Shown here one piece after another: positions 33,240 to 44,651 of a DNA stretch of 64,000 bases. A model generated the notes under the pieces. That model worked only from the letters and a program-made list of their open reading frames with translations, made no database searches and was not told the DNA's origin. The stretch is from Ryuthela nishihirai (taxonomy: Eukaryota; Arthropoda; Arachnida; Araneae; Heptathelidae): assembly GCA_038380435.1 (NCBI GenBank), contig JAWZYU010000025.1, positions 26,264,707 to 26,328,706 on the forward strand, given 5' to 3'. Within the stretch, counting starts at the first letter, position 1; each line of letters opens with the position of its first letter. The translations under genes were made by a program, and so were the position numbers.

Positions 33240-34451
33240 TTGACTCTTGAATGGCAAATTAAATTACTTGAACAATTTAATAAATTTTGGTCTACAAAAA
33301 CTTACCCTCAAAATTGGCAAGATAATTATATGATATTCATAAAAAAAGAAAACAAAAATCCTGAAAACCTTACATCATACAGACCCATATGTTTAAGCTC
33401 TAACGTTCTTAAACTTTTTGAAAGACTAGTTTCCAACAGATTAATTTGGCACATAGATTCAAAATTTTAGATAATAACTTTTTCGGATTCAGACCTGGCA
33501 GATCATCAAAAGACCTATTATTAAACATTATATCAGATGCAGAATACACAATAAAAAATAGATTATACATGGTTGCTACTATAATAGATATGGAAAAAGC
33601 CTTTGACTCAATATCACATCAAGGCTTAGTAGCAGAACTCAGAAAATTAAAATTTTGTGGCAACATTTTTTACTTTCTCTCACATTTCATATTAGAAAAA
33701 AACTTCAGAGTAAAAATTGGTAATAAATTATCAAATAAGTGTAAATTTGAAAATGGAATCGTACAGGGAGACATATTATCCCCTCTGTTCTTTAATATTT
33801 ATCTAAATGACATCTCAGAAGTCTTTAATCCAGAGATTAGTTACGGAACATATGCTGATGACATTATCTTCTGGTCGATTGATACAGATATAAATATTTT
33901 AAATAAAAGAATGCAAAATGCAATAAATAAACTATCAATATATACTGAAAAATGGAACTTAAAAATTTCTACTGAAAGAAACAAAAATAATTTATTTTCA
34001 TAGAAAAAATAAAATTACGGACGAATTAAAAATAAAATTGAATAACAAAGATATCACAATAAAGGATAATATTAAATTCTTGGGATTACACTTAGATTCA
34101 AAATTAAAATGGAATAATTATATACACAATGCAATTGAAAAATCTAAAAAACTTTTTAACTATTTAAGATTTCTTGGAAGATCAAATTGGAGAAGCTCTA
34201 GTAAAAATTTATTTTTAATTATAAATTCAATTATCCTACCTAAATGTTTATATGGCATCGAACTTCTAAGTACCATCTCAAAAACAAAATTAAAAAAATT
34301 AGGAACAATTCAAACAAAAACAATAAAATACTGTTTAGGCTTAATGCAATCAACAAATAACCTAAATACATACGCAGAAACCGCAATACCACCAACAGAA
34401 ATAAAAAGAAAATATCTATTAAAAAAATCTAATCTTTCGCATTTTTGCTAA
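33240..34451 (+). pseudogene. LINE ORF2: reverse transcriptase domain, frameshifted
   Basis: Three overlapping or adjacent frames together cover the RT. LTSYRPICLSSNVLKLFERL (33370-33429) is the early finger motif. FGFRPGRSSKDLLLNII, IIDMEKAFDSISHQGL, GIVQGDILSPLFFNIYLND and TYADDIIFWS (33480-33875) cover the palm, including the catalytic YADD. IKFLGLHLDSKLKWNNYI (34070-34120) follows. Frame changes occur near 33465 and 34003. The catalytic aspartates are intact despite the frameshifts. Confidence 0.88.
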
Positions 34452-34689
34452 AAATAGACAACATCCTATAATAGACAAATTAATAATGCAATTTCCTGAT
34501 GTTTCACAATATAACTTTCCTGAAAAAGTAAAAACTTTAGACATTTTTAATAATAAAACTAGTGGTGACTATATTCCCAACTTTCCTTATTGGATTGCTC
34601 CTTTACCTATAATTAAAGAAAAAATTTTTAGAATAGAAAACAAAAAATAACAAGACTCATCTATTTTAAAAATCTTAACTGAAATATAC

Positions 34690-35100
34690 ATTCATGATAA
34701 ATATTCAAACTTCATTCAAATATATACAGATGGATCTACAATTTTGAAACTCTTAACGCATCTGGAGCATTCTGTTGCCCTGCAGAACATTTTGAATACC
34801 TTTTTAAACTCGACTCATTCCAACCAATTATTATTCCAGAATTAATTGCAATTATCTTAGCCATAAATTGGTCATTAAAATTCCCTAACCAAAATATTAT
34901 AATATTAACTGATAGCAAATGTGCTTTACAAATTTTTCAATCTAACATATTTAAAAGTAATTTCTTTCTATACTTAAATGACATAATTACTTTAATGTGC
35001 AAACACCTAAACCAACACAACATTCTACACATACATTGGATACCATCACACGTCAATATCAAACCCAACGAATATGTCGACAGCTTAGCTAAAAAATTTT
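34690..35100 (+). pseudogene. LINE ORF2: RNase H domain remnant
   Basis: Reads in more than one frame: IQIYTDGS (first Asp) near 34717-34740, IPELIAIILAINWSLKF (Glu helix) near 34833-34880, IIILTDSKCALQIF near 34896-34938 and HIHWIPSHVNIKPNEYVDSLAK near 35028-35093. The order and residues match the RNase H domain found in ORF2 of I-type LINEs. A frameshift near 34745 separates the first motif from the rest. Confidence 0.8.
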
Positions 35101-35600
35101 AAAATCTAAATCAACTTATGCAATCTCCATTTAATTATTCAATATATAAAAAAATAATAAAAAAAATTAATAGATGAACTTCAATCATGGTATGATATAA
35201 AAACTCACACATAGATATAAAATATATCCTTTAATAAACAAATTTAACGATTATGGATTAAATAAAAAAGAAATAAAAATAATATTAAGGATAAAAGCCA
35301 ATCTTGCTTTAACTAAATCTACATTATTTAAATTTAAGAAAGTAACTTCTCCTAATTGCGAACAATGCAATGAAATTCAATCTATTGAACATATAATATT
35401 TCAGTGTAATAATTACAGAAATGAAAGGAAATAATACTTTGAAAAATTAAATAACCTTAATATTAACAACTTTAATTTTAAAACTATTTTAGAATCTACA
35501 AAAAAATCACTAAAACCCACTTTATATAAACTCCTCTTACAATTCTTAAAAAATATAAATATGTTTGATCAATTGTAAAAAAAACATACATATAAATATT

Positions 35601-36089
35601 AAAAAAATTATATATATGAATAAGTATGAAAAAAAATATGTATGGAACAAAAAAAAAACCCCACAAAACAGTGACTGAATGAGTCTGCATATGAGAGAAT
35701 ATGAATGAGTCCTTTTCTATGCAGGGAATATTCATTGTGTGATATGCTCCTCATTGTCCGGCTCAAGACCGCCGGTCTTGAGACGGACAACTTACGTCGG
35801 ACTGCACATTATCAGGTCAGACAATAAGTATTGAAAGAACTCTTTATAGCTCCGAGAAATACTATTAGAATAACTCGGATACGGACTGTGCAATATTACT
35901 AAAACAACTTGAGATCGGGTCTAGCAATCCTACTCGGTATTAATCAGTGCAATATTACTAAAACATATGTAGGTGGCGCTGGGCGTTACTGATCGAATGA
36001 TTCGAGATGGACTGGTCAATATCATTGAAACTGGTCAATATCATTGAAACACTAGAGATCGGACTGTGTAATGCAAAGGGTCGGACCAA
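35601..36089. other. 3' flank of the LINE, unassigned
   Basis: 35760-36060 contains imperfect repeats of AATATTACTAAAAC and a duplicated CTGGTCAATATCATTGAAAC unit at about 36010-36050. A dyad (GACCGCCGGTC) is at 35766-35776. No gene. Confidence 0.45.
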
Positions 36090-36098
36090 TCGGACGGG

Positions 36099-36475
36099 TT
36101 GGTTGTTTTACCTCTGAGCGGCACTTTTTTGCACACAAATGGGCTAAATGGCCAGGTCACAATGACCCCGAAGGCTCAGAGAAGGTTGGGGGAGGGGACC
36201 CACTGGAACGGCTGTTGGGAGACAGATGGTAGCCTCCTGTCAAGGCCATCCAGCGTGTTCTTTAACATGCACAGGGTATGGCTCTCCCTCACATGTGACC
36301 ACCGCTTATAACGTCCCATCCGACGGACGGCGACTTTTCCAAGCCCATCGGTGTCCCCTACTGACCGTGGGCCGGGGAATTTTGCGGAGATAAATCTCAA
36401 AACTGACCCAGCTGGGACTCGAACCTGGGAACTGCACCCTGGCGCGCTACCGATTGAGCCATCCCAGCCCCAAGG
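36099..36475 (-). repeat. SINE-A copy with 9-bp TSD
   Basis: Nearly full length; part of the anticodon arm is deleted (GGGAACTGCACCCTGGCG). TSD TCGGACGGG at 36090-36098 and 36476-36484. Confidence 0.9.
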
Positions 36476-36484
36476 TCGGACGGG

Positions 36485-36970
36485 AGCATACTATTAAAAC
36501 AGCTTGGGATCAGGCGTGTTGGTCAGGCTCGGACTTCAACGAGGCGATTTTTACTCAATCTTCTGAAATTTCGTGGTTTTTTGGCCAAAGCGCTACGCGA
36601 GTAAATTATTTCTTTTTATATAATCTATTTTTAATAAATCTATTTCACCACTTGGAAGTCTCATTTTATGCGTGAAACTGTCACTAGGAAGCGAGCGAGG
36701 TGGAAAAGGAAATGATAAGAATAAGAGAAAAAATAAAAAAAATCCTTGAAACGCCCTTTCGTGTTCGACTGAATTAAGAAATTCCCTTTTTATCAGCTTA
36801 CGTGTAGCGCACAGTAATAGCATTTCCGGGAACTTTGGAGTTTCAGCGAGCCTTGAATGTTCCTCGTTTCCTGTTTCATTCAAGGCAGACATTCCATGAA
36901 TAAGAAGAGCCTCATACAGAAGAACGGATTTCAGTCCACACGAAAATCAACATTAGTATGTCAATATTAA
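36485..36970. other. Unassigned sequence
   Basis: AT-rich, with no gene or family recognised. Confidence 0.4.
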
Positions 36971-38285
36971 CAGTCGCTCAAGAAACATATCCGAATACTA
37001 TGGTTGATTACAGAATTCAGAAAAAATATCTGGCAACTTTGGTTGATTACAGAATTCAGAAAAAATATCTGGCAACTTTGGTTGATTACAGAATTCGGGA
37101 AAAATATCTGGCAACTTTGGTTGATTACAGAATTCAGAAAAAAATATCTGGCAAATTTGGTTGATTTGCTGAGGTCCTGCCATCCTCTCAGATCTCCTAT
37201 TGTGGCATATAAACTGACAGGCTCCTGTCAGACCTCTGTGGCAAGCAGCTGCTTGAGGGTGAATTTATTTTTTTTTTATTATAAAATTCAGAAAAAATAT
37301 CTGGCAACTTTGATTCATTACAGAATTCAGAAAAATATCTGGCAACTTTGGTTGATTACAGAATTCAGAAAAAAATATCTGGCAACTTTGGTTGATTACA
37401 GAATTAAAAAAAAATATATCTGGCAACTTTGGTTGATTACAGAATTCGGGGAAAAATATCTGGCAACTTTGGTTGATTACAGAATTCAGAAAAAAATATC
37501 TGGCAAATTTGGTTGATTTGCTGAGGTCCTGCCATCCTCTCAGATCTCCTACTGTGGCATATAAACTGACAGGTTCCTGTCAGACCTCTATGGCAAGCAG
37601 CTGCTTGAGGGTGTATTCATTTTTTTTTATTAAAAAATTCAGAAAAAATATCTGGCAACTTTGGTTGATTACAGAATTCAGAAAAAATATCTGGCAACTT
37701 TGGTTGATTACAGAATTCAGAAAAAATATCTGGCAACTTTGGTTGATTACAGAATTCAGAAAAAATATCTGGCAACTTTGGTTGATTACAGAATTCAGAA
37801 AAAAATATCTGGCAAATTTGGTTGATTTGCTGAGGTCCTGCCATCCTCTCAGATCTCCTACTGTGGCATTTAAACTGACAGGCTCCTGTCAGACCTCTGT
37901 GGCAAGCAGCTACTTGAGGGTGTATTTATTTTTTTTTATTATAAAATTCAGAAAAAATATCTGGCAACTTTGGTTGATTACAGAATTCAGAAAAAATATC
38001 TGGCAACTTTGGTTGATTACAGAATTCAGAAAAAAATATCTGGCAACTTTGGTTGATTACAGAATTCAAAAAAAAAATATCTGGCAACTTTGGTTGATTA
38101 CAGAATTCGGGAAAAAATATCTGGCAACTTTGGTTGATTACAGAATTCAGAAAAAAATATCTGGCAAATTTGGTTGATTACAAAATTCAGAAAAAATATC
38201 TGGCAAAGATTTTTTTAGAAATTAGTGATCTGGCAACTTTCGTGTCACGTGACACGAAGTGTTCGGATATTTTTTTGAGCGACTG
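36971..38285. repeat. Higher-order tandem array bounded by MITE-1 ends
   Basis: Starts with the MITE-1 left end (CAGTCGCTCAAG) and finishes with the right half-palindrome and end (TTTTTTGAGCGACTG) before TA. Between lie about 22 monomers of roughly 40 bp (TGGTTGATTACAGAATTCAG plus AAAAAATATCTGGCAACTT), which is the sub-terminal sequence of MITE-1. They fall in blocks of about 4, 6, 5 and 7, separated by SINE-B tail fragments at about 37166-37280, 37515-37630 and 37825-37940. Each monomer carries a GAATTC site. Frames crossing the array look open only because of the periodicity. Confidence 0.93.
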
Positions 38286-38682
38286 TACAGCACTCAACAT
38301 TAGGATTCTTCTTATAGTGTTTTTCATTTGCAAACTTCTAATGCAGTAGTCATCTTTAAGGAAAACTTGACTGAGGAAATTATTGTAGAAATTTTAATTT
38401 TAATTTTTTGAGAAATATACGAAATTTTTAATTTAAAATTTCTAGCCTTTATTTTCCCGTTGAAAGTTTATTGTTAAAAATTACGGGCTTCGAATTTGTA
38501 TTGCCGCTTATATGAAATGGGGAGGGGGGGGGGATCATCCCTTAATTTTAAAGACAAGAATGTGTATGTAAGAATATTGTATTTGAAGAAATATTTTTTG
38601 CGTACTGAGAACCTCGTCAATAGCAACAACATCACAAATAGATTAATGTGCGTCGAAAATTTTAATTACCAGAGCGGAAGGG
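38286..38682. other. Unassigned AT-rich sequence
   Basis: A G-run is at 38521-38533. No gene recognised. Confidence 0.4.
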
Positions 38683-38785
38683 AGAGGGTGACTCAATCGG
38701 TAGAGCTCCAGGCTCCTTACCTGTAGTTCCTAGGTTCGAGTCTCACCTGGGATAACGTTGAAATTAATCTCCGCTTGCAAATCTC
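38683..38785 (+). repeat. SINE-A head fragment
   Basis: Only the tRNA-like head and first body bases (GTGACTCAATCGGTAGAG, GGTTCGAGTC, ATAACGTTGAAATTAATC) are present, the opposite of the usual 5' truncation. Confidence 0.8.
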
Positions 38786-38859
38786 TAAATCCAACACAGT
38801 TAAACCTAAGTGGGACCATCCCACCAAATTCCGAACTGATTACATACTTATATCAAAGC

Positions 38860-39361
38860 GCCTGCGGAAACAAAGAGAACCGAAACTTTCTGCGACCAAT
38901 GACGTCACATAAGTGATGTAAACGAAACGAGTGTCTGTCCGTTCTTTCGTCCGCCTGGAATTACAGCTATTATGTAATAAGGCTTCTTTACAACGTCTGT
39001 AGAACTGTAAATGTGTTACTAAATATTGGATGGGATTTTAACTAAATAAGTTTACGTTAAATCCGTTGACTGGTTTTATTTTAACCGTGATTTTGGGTTT
39101 CCGTAACCGTAATTGAGAGTTGACTGTAATATATATATAAAGAATTATACGTAGAAAACGTACGCAAGCCTGGTAAAATATGAAGGGGTGACAAGTTGTT
39201 CATTTTGAGTATCAACTGTCACCAAGGTGTCAAAAATCAGCTGACCTCATATTTTAATACCTTACGTTTGTGAACAACTTTTTTCGCTCATTAATAGAAA
39301 CAAGGCATCAGAGAGATCACTAATTCCTGACAGGCAGTTGTCATCATCATTAAAAAGAAAA
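38860..39361 (+). promoter_or_regulatory. Possible promoter/5' leader with CCAAT and CRE-type site
   Basis: CCAAT (38896-38900) overlaps the palindrome TGACGTCA (38900-38907). Around it the sequence is less AT-rich and not a recognised repeat. A short ATG exon with a splice donor follows at 39362. This is weak evidence based on motifs alone. Confidence 0.25.
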
Positions 39362-39395
39362 ATGGCGACAACACAAGAATTTAAATCCAACATCT
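39362..39395 (+). CDS. Candidate first coding exon (very tentative)
   Basis: ATGGCG in the context AAAA-ATG-G starts a frame encoding MATTQEFKSNI. It reaches the consensus donor GTAAGT at 39396-39401, leaving one base of the next codon. No acceptor or second exon can be matched nearby, and the protein start is not one I recognise. A random ATG followed by GTAAGT is quite possible. Confidence 0.18.
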
Positions 39396-39401
39396 GTAAG
39401 T

Positions 39402-40970
39402 AGAGTACACGTTACACCGTGAATCAAGAACTGAAAGTGCTGTCAGACATTTAGCCAAGATTTAGTTTCGGGATGGGGTGGGTAGATACGGTGCGAGAAT
39501 TTAGTTTCAGAGGGGTCCGATAATTTTGCATATGGGTGTGTGTCTGAGAGTAAGAATTAAGTAGGGTTTGCCAATTACTAGATTATTCCAGCGAATACGA
39601 AAGGTTAAAACTATTCTATGCGGGTAAAATATATATATATCTATTCTATACAGAATAAAATTATATAGAATATAGATATATGGAATAAAATTATATATTT
39701 TAATCCATTTTTAATATTGGGCATATACTATGGAGCTAAAATAAAATTATACAAAGACATCTGTTTTTGGATTTCAAAGCAAGTAAATAATTTTGAGATT
39801 TTATATAAGACGACTGAATTTTAGGGGAAAGTCCGGACACCCCCCCTAATCCCCCCTCCAACTGCACATCTTGAAACAACCCTGCTCTGAAAAATTGGAT
39901 TTGACAATATTCTGAAATAGTGTCTACAGGTGCAAGTGCCCTAAAAACTGTCCTATACCTTTAATAGCACATAATTGCTAACTTATCTTAATATTAAGGT
40001 GTCAAGTTTGACTGTTGGTAGCCTAGTAACAGTATGGAAGAATATTACGCCAAGTTCAATAAGTTACTAATTAATACTCTGCTAGGTTTGAACTTATAGT
40101 AATGCTAAAAATCATTATTATTATCATAATCAATATACCTTGTTCTCAGGTGCAAAGTACACATCAAAAAGAATGAAAAAGACATAGTAAAAGGGCTGGT
40201 CCTTTTCGTTGGAAATGATTTTTATATGCAGTCTAACATACAAATAACTGATCAGCAGGTTAACTTTGGGTATGGAGAAAAGAGATCAATAGTAGTACTG
40301 CAAGTTTTACAGATTTTAAGGCATATTAAATTAGAAGAAACCTCTCAAACTTCGGTGAGAAGCAAACTGCATGAGAAATTTAATTATTTGAAGTAGGCGA
40401 TTGAACTTAATTATGTTTTCCAAACATGCCCAATGTTCAGTCAGGTATTCATACTGAGGACTAGGATAACTATGGAAGATCCTATCACTAGTGTAATATT
40501 GTACATTTTTATGCATCTGTTGGTGAATGTGCAAGTTTTACGATGAGAAAAGATTTGTTCTTTGGTAATTCTGTAACACCTGTTGGCATGGTGATAGTAA
40601 AAGTCTCGTGTCGTGAGTTGACGGTAGTGGATATCTTTCTGCTTTTGTAACGCATTTAGCATACGAATAAGATGTGATTGTTTTCTTCCTTCCTCTCAGA
40701 AGCACGGATTCAGAATAAATGTTTTAAGAATATGTTGGAATGAAAGTTTACGAACCATTAGAAAGTATTTTGCATGCCTATTCATTTTCCTTTTATTCAG
40801 AGTTGCAAAATTTTGTAGTCGAGTCTTTGCACAAAAATTTTAATTTGTTTATTCGTTATTTATCATTTTATTGAACATCTCTCAACAGCTAGAATTAATT
40901 TCATTGAAACATATGCAAAGTAAATTGAAAACAGTATAATGTTCTACCCACCTAGCCAGTCCTAAACTAA
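39402..40970. other. Unassigned AT-rich sequence, possibly intronic
   Basis: About 1.6 kb without SINE or MITE copies, which is unusual for this window. It includes an ATATATAGAAT-type simple stretch at 39640-39700. No open frame with a recognisable domain on either strand. Confidence 0.4.
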
Positions 40971-40973
40971 GTT

Positions 40974-41300
40974 CGAGTCCCACCTGGGCCAGCGTTGAGA
41001 TTTATATCCTCGAAACTCTTCGCCCTGCCCTTGGTCAGTAAGGGCACTGATGAGCTTGAAAAGGCCGCCGTCCTTTGGATGGGACGTAAAGCCACGGCCC
41101 CTGTGCGCGAGAGCTGTACTCTGTGCAAATTGAAGAACATGCTTGATGGCTTTAACAGAAGACTACCATATGTCTCCAAACAGCTCTACAGTGGGTCCAT
41201 TCATATCAACTTTCTCTGAGCCCTCGGGGTCCTTATGACCCGGCTATTTAACCCATTGTGTGCAAAAAAATGTACCTCTCAGAGGTAAAACAGCCCAAAC
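40974..41300 (+). repeat. SINE-A, diverged copy
   Basis: Begins at the B box (TTCGAGTCCCACCTGGG) and runs to AGAGGTAAAACAGCCC, with many substitutions. Confidence 0.82.
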
Positions 41301-41939
41301 CAGCCTTAATACGAAAGCAAACAACATTGCTCTATTTAGCTAGAAAATTTTCTGTAAAAAAAAAATCTGGAACCTTTTTATCCCTAATTTTATTTTATTA
41401 TTATTATTTTTTTTGTAGATCCGCGTTTGCTCTAAACTCTAATTTATCTGAAAGTGTCGTCGACCTTTAAATTACCCCTTCAACACGCAATCTTTGAGGT
41501 CATCATCACGAGCTCGATTCGGCTTTGAACAGAAAATAAACTAAAATAATTTGCTGAAAAAATGCTTCGCAAACTTCCTTCTTCGATTTATGCGACGGAT
41601 CTCACGTCTCCGTGAGCGATTATCCCATCGACACGATGAAAGAGAAAATATTGCTAAGGCATTGAAGTAATTTTTTTTGCCGTCATCTTCAAAAACAAAA
41701 GAGAGATCCTCGTGCACGAAAGCTTTCTATTGCCTATTATTTTCATCGCTATTTGTTATCAATTTGGTGTCTACAACTTTCAGAACGCCAAAGCCTTTTG
41801 AAAGAATAATGCAGCTGAACTCAAATCCTCACCTGAGCAGGGTGTGGCGCAACTTGGGCTATAAATGTTTCCCCGATATATATAAAGTGATCAAAATGTC
41901 ACTCTGTACCTACAGTACGCTAATGGTAGTTAAAATAAA
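41301..41939. other. Unassigned sequence
   Basis: No repeat family recognised. 41560-41660 has moderate GC. A frame from about 41677 (107 codons) has no recognisable domain and runs into SINE sequence, so it is not called as a gene. Confidence 0.4.
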
Positions 41940-42143
41940 AGGGTTGGCTTTGGTTGTTTCACATTTGAGCAGCACTTTTTTTTTGCACATAGTGGGCTAA
42001 ATGGCCAGCTGACAAAGACCCCTGAGGGCTTAGTTGGTAAGAGGACTCACTGCAGAGTTGTTACAAAGCAGATGGAAGCTTCCCGTCAAGAACATCCAGA
42101 GTGTTTTTTAAACGTGTACAGGGTGACTCTTCCTGGAGCTGGA
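41940..42143 (-). repeat. SINE-A, diverged, interrupted by a younger SINE-A
   Basis: Covers the tail-side half on the minus strand (TTTCACATTTGAGCAGCAC to GGTGACTCTTCCTGG), then is cut by the next copy. Confidence 0.75.
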
Positions 42144-42146
42144 TTT

Positions 42147-42532
42147 GGGTTGGGTTGTTTTACCTCTGAGCTGCACTTTTATGCACACCATGGGCTAAAT
42201 GGCCAGGTCACATGGACCCCGAAGGCTCAGAGAAGGTTGGGGGAGAGGACCCACTGGAACAGCTGTTGGGAGACAGATGGTAGCCTCCCGTCAAGGCCAT
42301 CCAGCGTGTTCTTTAACGTGCACAGGGTATGGCTCTCCCGCACACGGGGCCACGGCTTAACGTCCCATCCGACGGACGGCGGCCTTTCCAAGCCCATCGG
42401 TGTCCCCTACTGACCGTGGGCAGGGCGGGGAATTTTGCGGAGATAAATCTCAACGCTGACCCAGCTGGGACTCGAACCTAGGAACTACAGATTACGAGCC
42501 TGGCGCGCTACCGACTGAGCCACCCCCGCCCT
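42147..42532 (-). repeat. SINE-A, well-conserved copy
   Basis: Full length, with few differences from the family; probably young. No clear TSD, perhaps because it lies between two SINE-A fragments. Confidence 0.9.
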
Positions 42533-42750
42533 GGGATATGACATTGAGTTGTGGTATCGCGTGCAGGAGAACCATACCCTGTGCACGTTAAAGAACACGC
42601 CAGATGACTTTGACAGGAGGCTACCATCTGTCTCCTAACAGTTCTCCAATAGGTCCTCTCCCATCAACCTTCTCTGAGCCTTTGTGGTCCTTGTGATCTG
42701 GACATTTAGCCCATTGTGTGCAAAAAAAGTCTCTCTCAGAGGTAACTCAA
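42533..42750 (+). repeat. SINE-A, 5'-truncated diverged copy
   Basis: From GTGCAGGAGAACCATACCC to CTCTCAGAGGTAACTCAAC. Confidence 0.8.
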
Positions 42751-43046
42751 CAATTTTTTGACACCAATATGTTTCATACTATTACTTTTAAATTTTTTTT
42801 TCCTTAAAAAAAGATGCATTTCTGATTTTTTTGCCATAGGTACCATGGACCCTGGATATATTGTATGTGTTTTATATATTGTGGCACTACATAACAATTT
42901 TTTTACACCAATACTATTACTATTACTTTCATACTATTACTTTTAAATTTTTTTTTCCTTAAAAAAAGATGCATTTCTGATTTTTTTGCCATAGGTACCA
43001 TGGACCCTGGATATATTGTATATGTTTTATATATTGTGGCACTACG
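42750..43046. repeat. 154-bp tandem duplication
   Basis: The block with CATACTATTACTTTTAAATT and CCATAGGTACCATGGACCC occurs at 42775 and again at 42929, almost unchanged. A local two-copy duplication. Confidence 0.9.
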
Positions 43047-43582
43047 TAAGCCACAATATCGCGATATGGTAAAACCTTGATTATCGATATGAGTAATAGA
43101 GATACAAAAATGCTAATATTAATACTTAACATTGTCGATCTAGTGGGGGGGGGGCTAAGAAGACCCTCCCCTTTCAGAATGAGAGTGAGGGTAAAAGAGT
43201 CAAAAAGAAATTAAACATATTTATATTTTATGCCTTTTTCAAAAGCTTTTTTTTAACCCTTAAAACGGAGGGGGAAATCAAGTCTCTTAGCCTCCCCCAC
43301 CTCTTAAAATTTCAGCCCGATTGTGCTTTTTGACCGATCCCTCGATTTTTTTTTTTCTAGATCCGGGCCTGAAACGTAATATTGAAATATTGAATATTGT
43401 AAATGGCTTGGGATCTTAGGTATTAAATTTTCATTTGTTCTCTTGTACTCCAAAAAGCTTATCTTTTCAAAAACACATATGTTTCAACCATGACCGGATC
43501 TAGAAAAAAAAATAAATTGTAAGCCAAGTGACTGGATAATGCTTGGAACTTCTGTTCTAACTGAACGAACAAAAAAGTCTTT
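43047..43582. other. Low-complexity sequence with CCGGATCTAG motifs
   Basis: A G-run is at 43145-43153. CTAGATCCGGGCCTG (43358-43372) and its near complement CCGGATCTAG (43494-43503) lie about 140 bp apart in inverted orientation and may mark the ends of a small element. No gene. Confidence 0.4.
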
Positions 43583-44006
43583 CGGGTTGGGTTGTTTTAC
43601 CTCTGAGCGACACGTATTTGCACACATTGGGGCTAATTGGTCAGGTCACAACGACCCTGAGGGTTCATAGAATGTTGGGGAAGGGGTCCCACTGGACAGC
43701 TGTTATAAGAGTCATATGGTAACCTCCGGTCAAGGCCATCCGTCATGTTCTTTGACATCCACAGGGTATGGCTCTCCCGCACACGGGGTCGCTGTTTTAC
43801 GTCCCATACGGCAGACTTTCCATGCCCATCGGTGACCTCTTTCTGATCGAGGTCAGGGTGAGAGTTTGATGCTGGAGATAAATCTCAGTTCTTGCACAGG
43901 TGAGGCTGATTACGAGCAGCCTCACCTGTGCCAAATAAGACTAAGAAGGGTCGAAGCGCAGATTAGAGCCTGACGAGCTACCTACTGAGCCATAACTCGC
44001 CCCAAC
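43583..44006 (-). repeat. SINE-A with an internal palindrome and filler DNA
   Basis: Diverged copy. Between the T arm and the anticodon region it has extra sequence: a perfect 15-bp inverted repeat (43894-43908 and 43917-43931), then AATAAGACTAAGAAGGGTCG, which matches the minisatellite unit that begins 2 kb away. Confidence 0.85.
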
Positions 44007-44115
44007 TGTTCAGGAATAAAAAATTTCTTTCCGTTTTAGTCGTCTTTATATGATTGCTTCAAAAATGTGTATAAATACATGCATGCTTAATATTTTATCA
44101 CTTCCGTTCCATTAG

Positions 44116-44501
44116 GGGCGGGGGTGCTCAGTCGGTAGCGTGCCAGGCTCGTAATCTGTAGTTCCCAGGTTCTAGTTCCAGCTGGGTCAGCGTTGAGATT
44201 TATCTCCGCAAAATTCCCAGCCCTGCCCACGGTCAGTAGGGGACACCGATTGGCTTGGAAAGGCCGCCGTCCGTCGGATGGGACGTTAAGCCGTTTCCCC
44301 GTGTGCGGGAAGCCATACCCTGTGCACGTTAAAGAACACGCTGGATGGCCTTGACGGGAGGCTACCACCTGTCTCCCAACAGCTGTTCCAGTAGGTCCCC
44401 TCCCCCAACCTTCTCTGAGCCTTCGGGGTCCATGTGACCTGGCCATTTAGCCCATGGTGTGCAAAAAAGTGCTGTTCAGAGGTAAAACAACCCAACCCAA
44501 C
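44116..44501 (+). repeat. SINE-A copy with 12-bp TSD
   Basis: Full length, with TSD CCGTTCCATTAG at 44104-44115 and 44502-44513. Confidence 0.93.
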
Positions 44502-44651
44502 CCGTTCCATTAGCATTCTCAAAGGAGTGGGGGTGGGCATGACACATCCCCCTACGTTTTTCTTAGATCCGAATTCAGCTACACATTTCATTTTCTCTAA
44601 TGGGACTCACAAATAGTTGCTTAATTTTCAGGTAGTATAACGTGGCCAGGA

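Larger units (their letters stand above)
29990..35600 (+). mobile_element. I-like LINE retrotransposon, decayed
   Basis: A long non-LTR element with A-rich sense strand. It carries ORF1 (CCHC gag-like) followed by an ORF2 region with endonuclease, reverse transcriptase and RNase H. The presence of RNase H (IYTDGS near 34725, ILTDSK near 34903, IHWIPSHV near 35033) points to the I superfamily. A C-terminal Cys-rich stretch (NCEQCNEIQSIEHIIFQCNN) lies near 35355-35415. Many frameshifts and stops make it inactive. No TSD was found. The ends given are approximate. Confidence 0.88.

Noticed and set aside
37004..38177. Long open frames of up to 234 codons with a repeating peptide
   Set aside because: They follow the MITE-1-derived monomers of about 40 bp in the array. 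The repeated TEFRKNIWQLW phrase is a by-product of the DNA repeat, and frames on both strands look equally open.
36971..38285. CRISPR-like appearance of regularly spaced repeats
   Set aside because: The repeats are tandem with no unique spacers, the interruptions are SINE-B pieces, and the host is eukaryotic.
41677..42000. 107-codon frame
   Set aside because: Its last part reads through a SINE-A fragment, and the first part has no domain or conserved feature that I can see.
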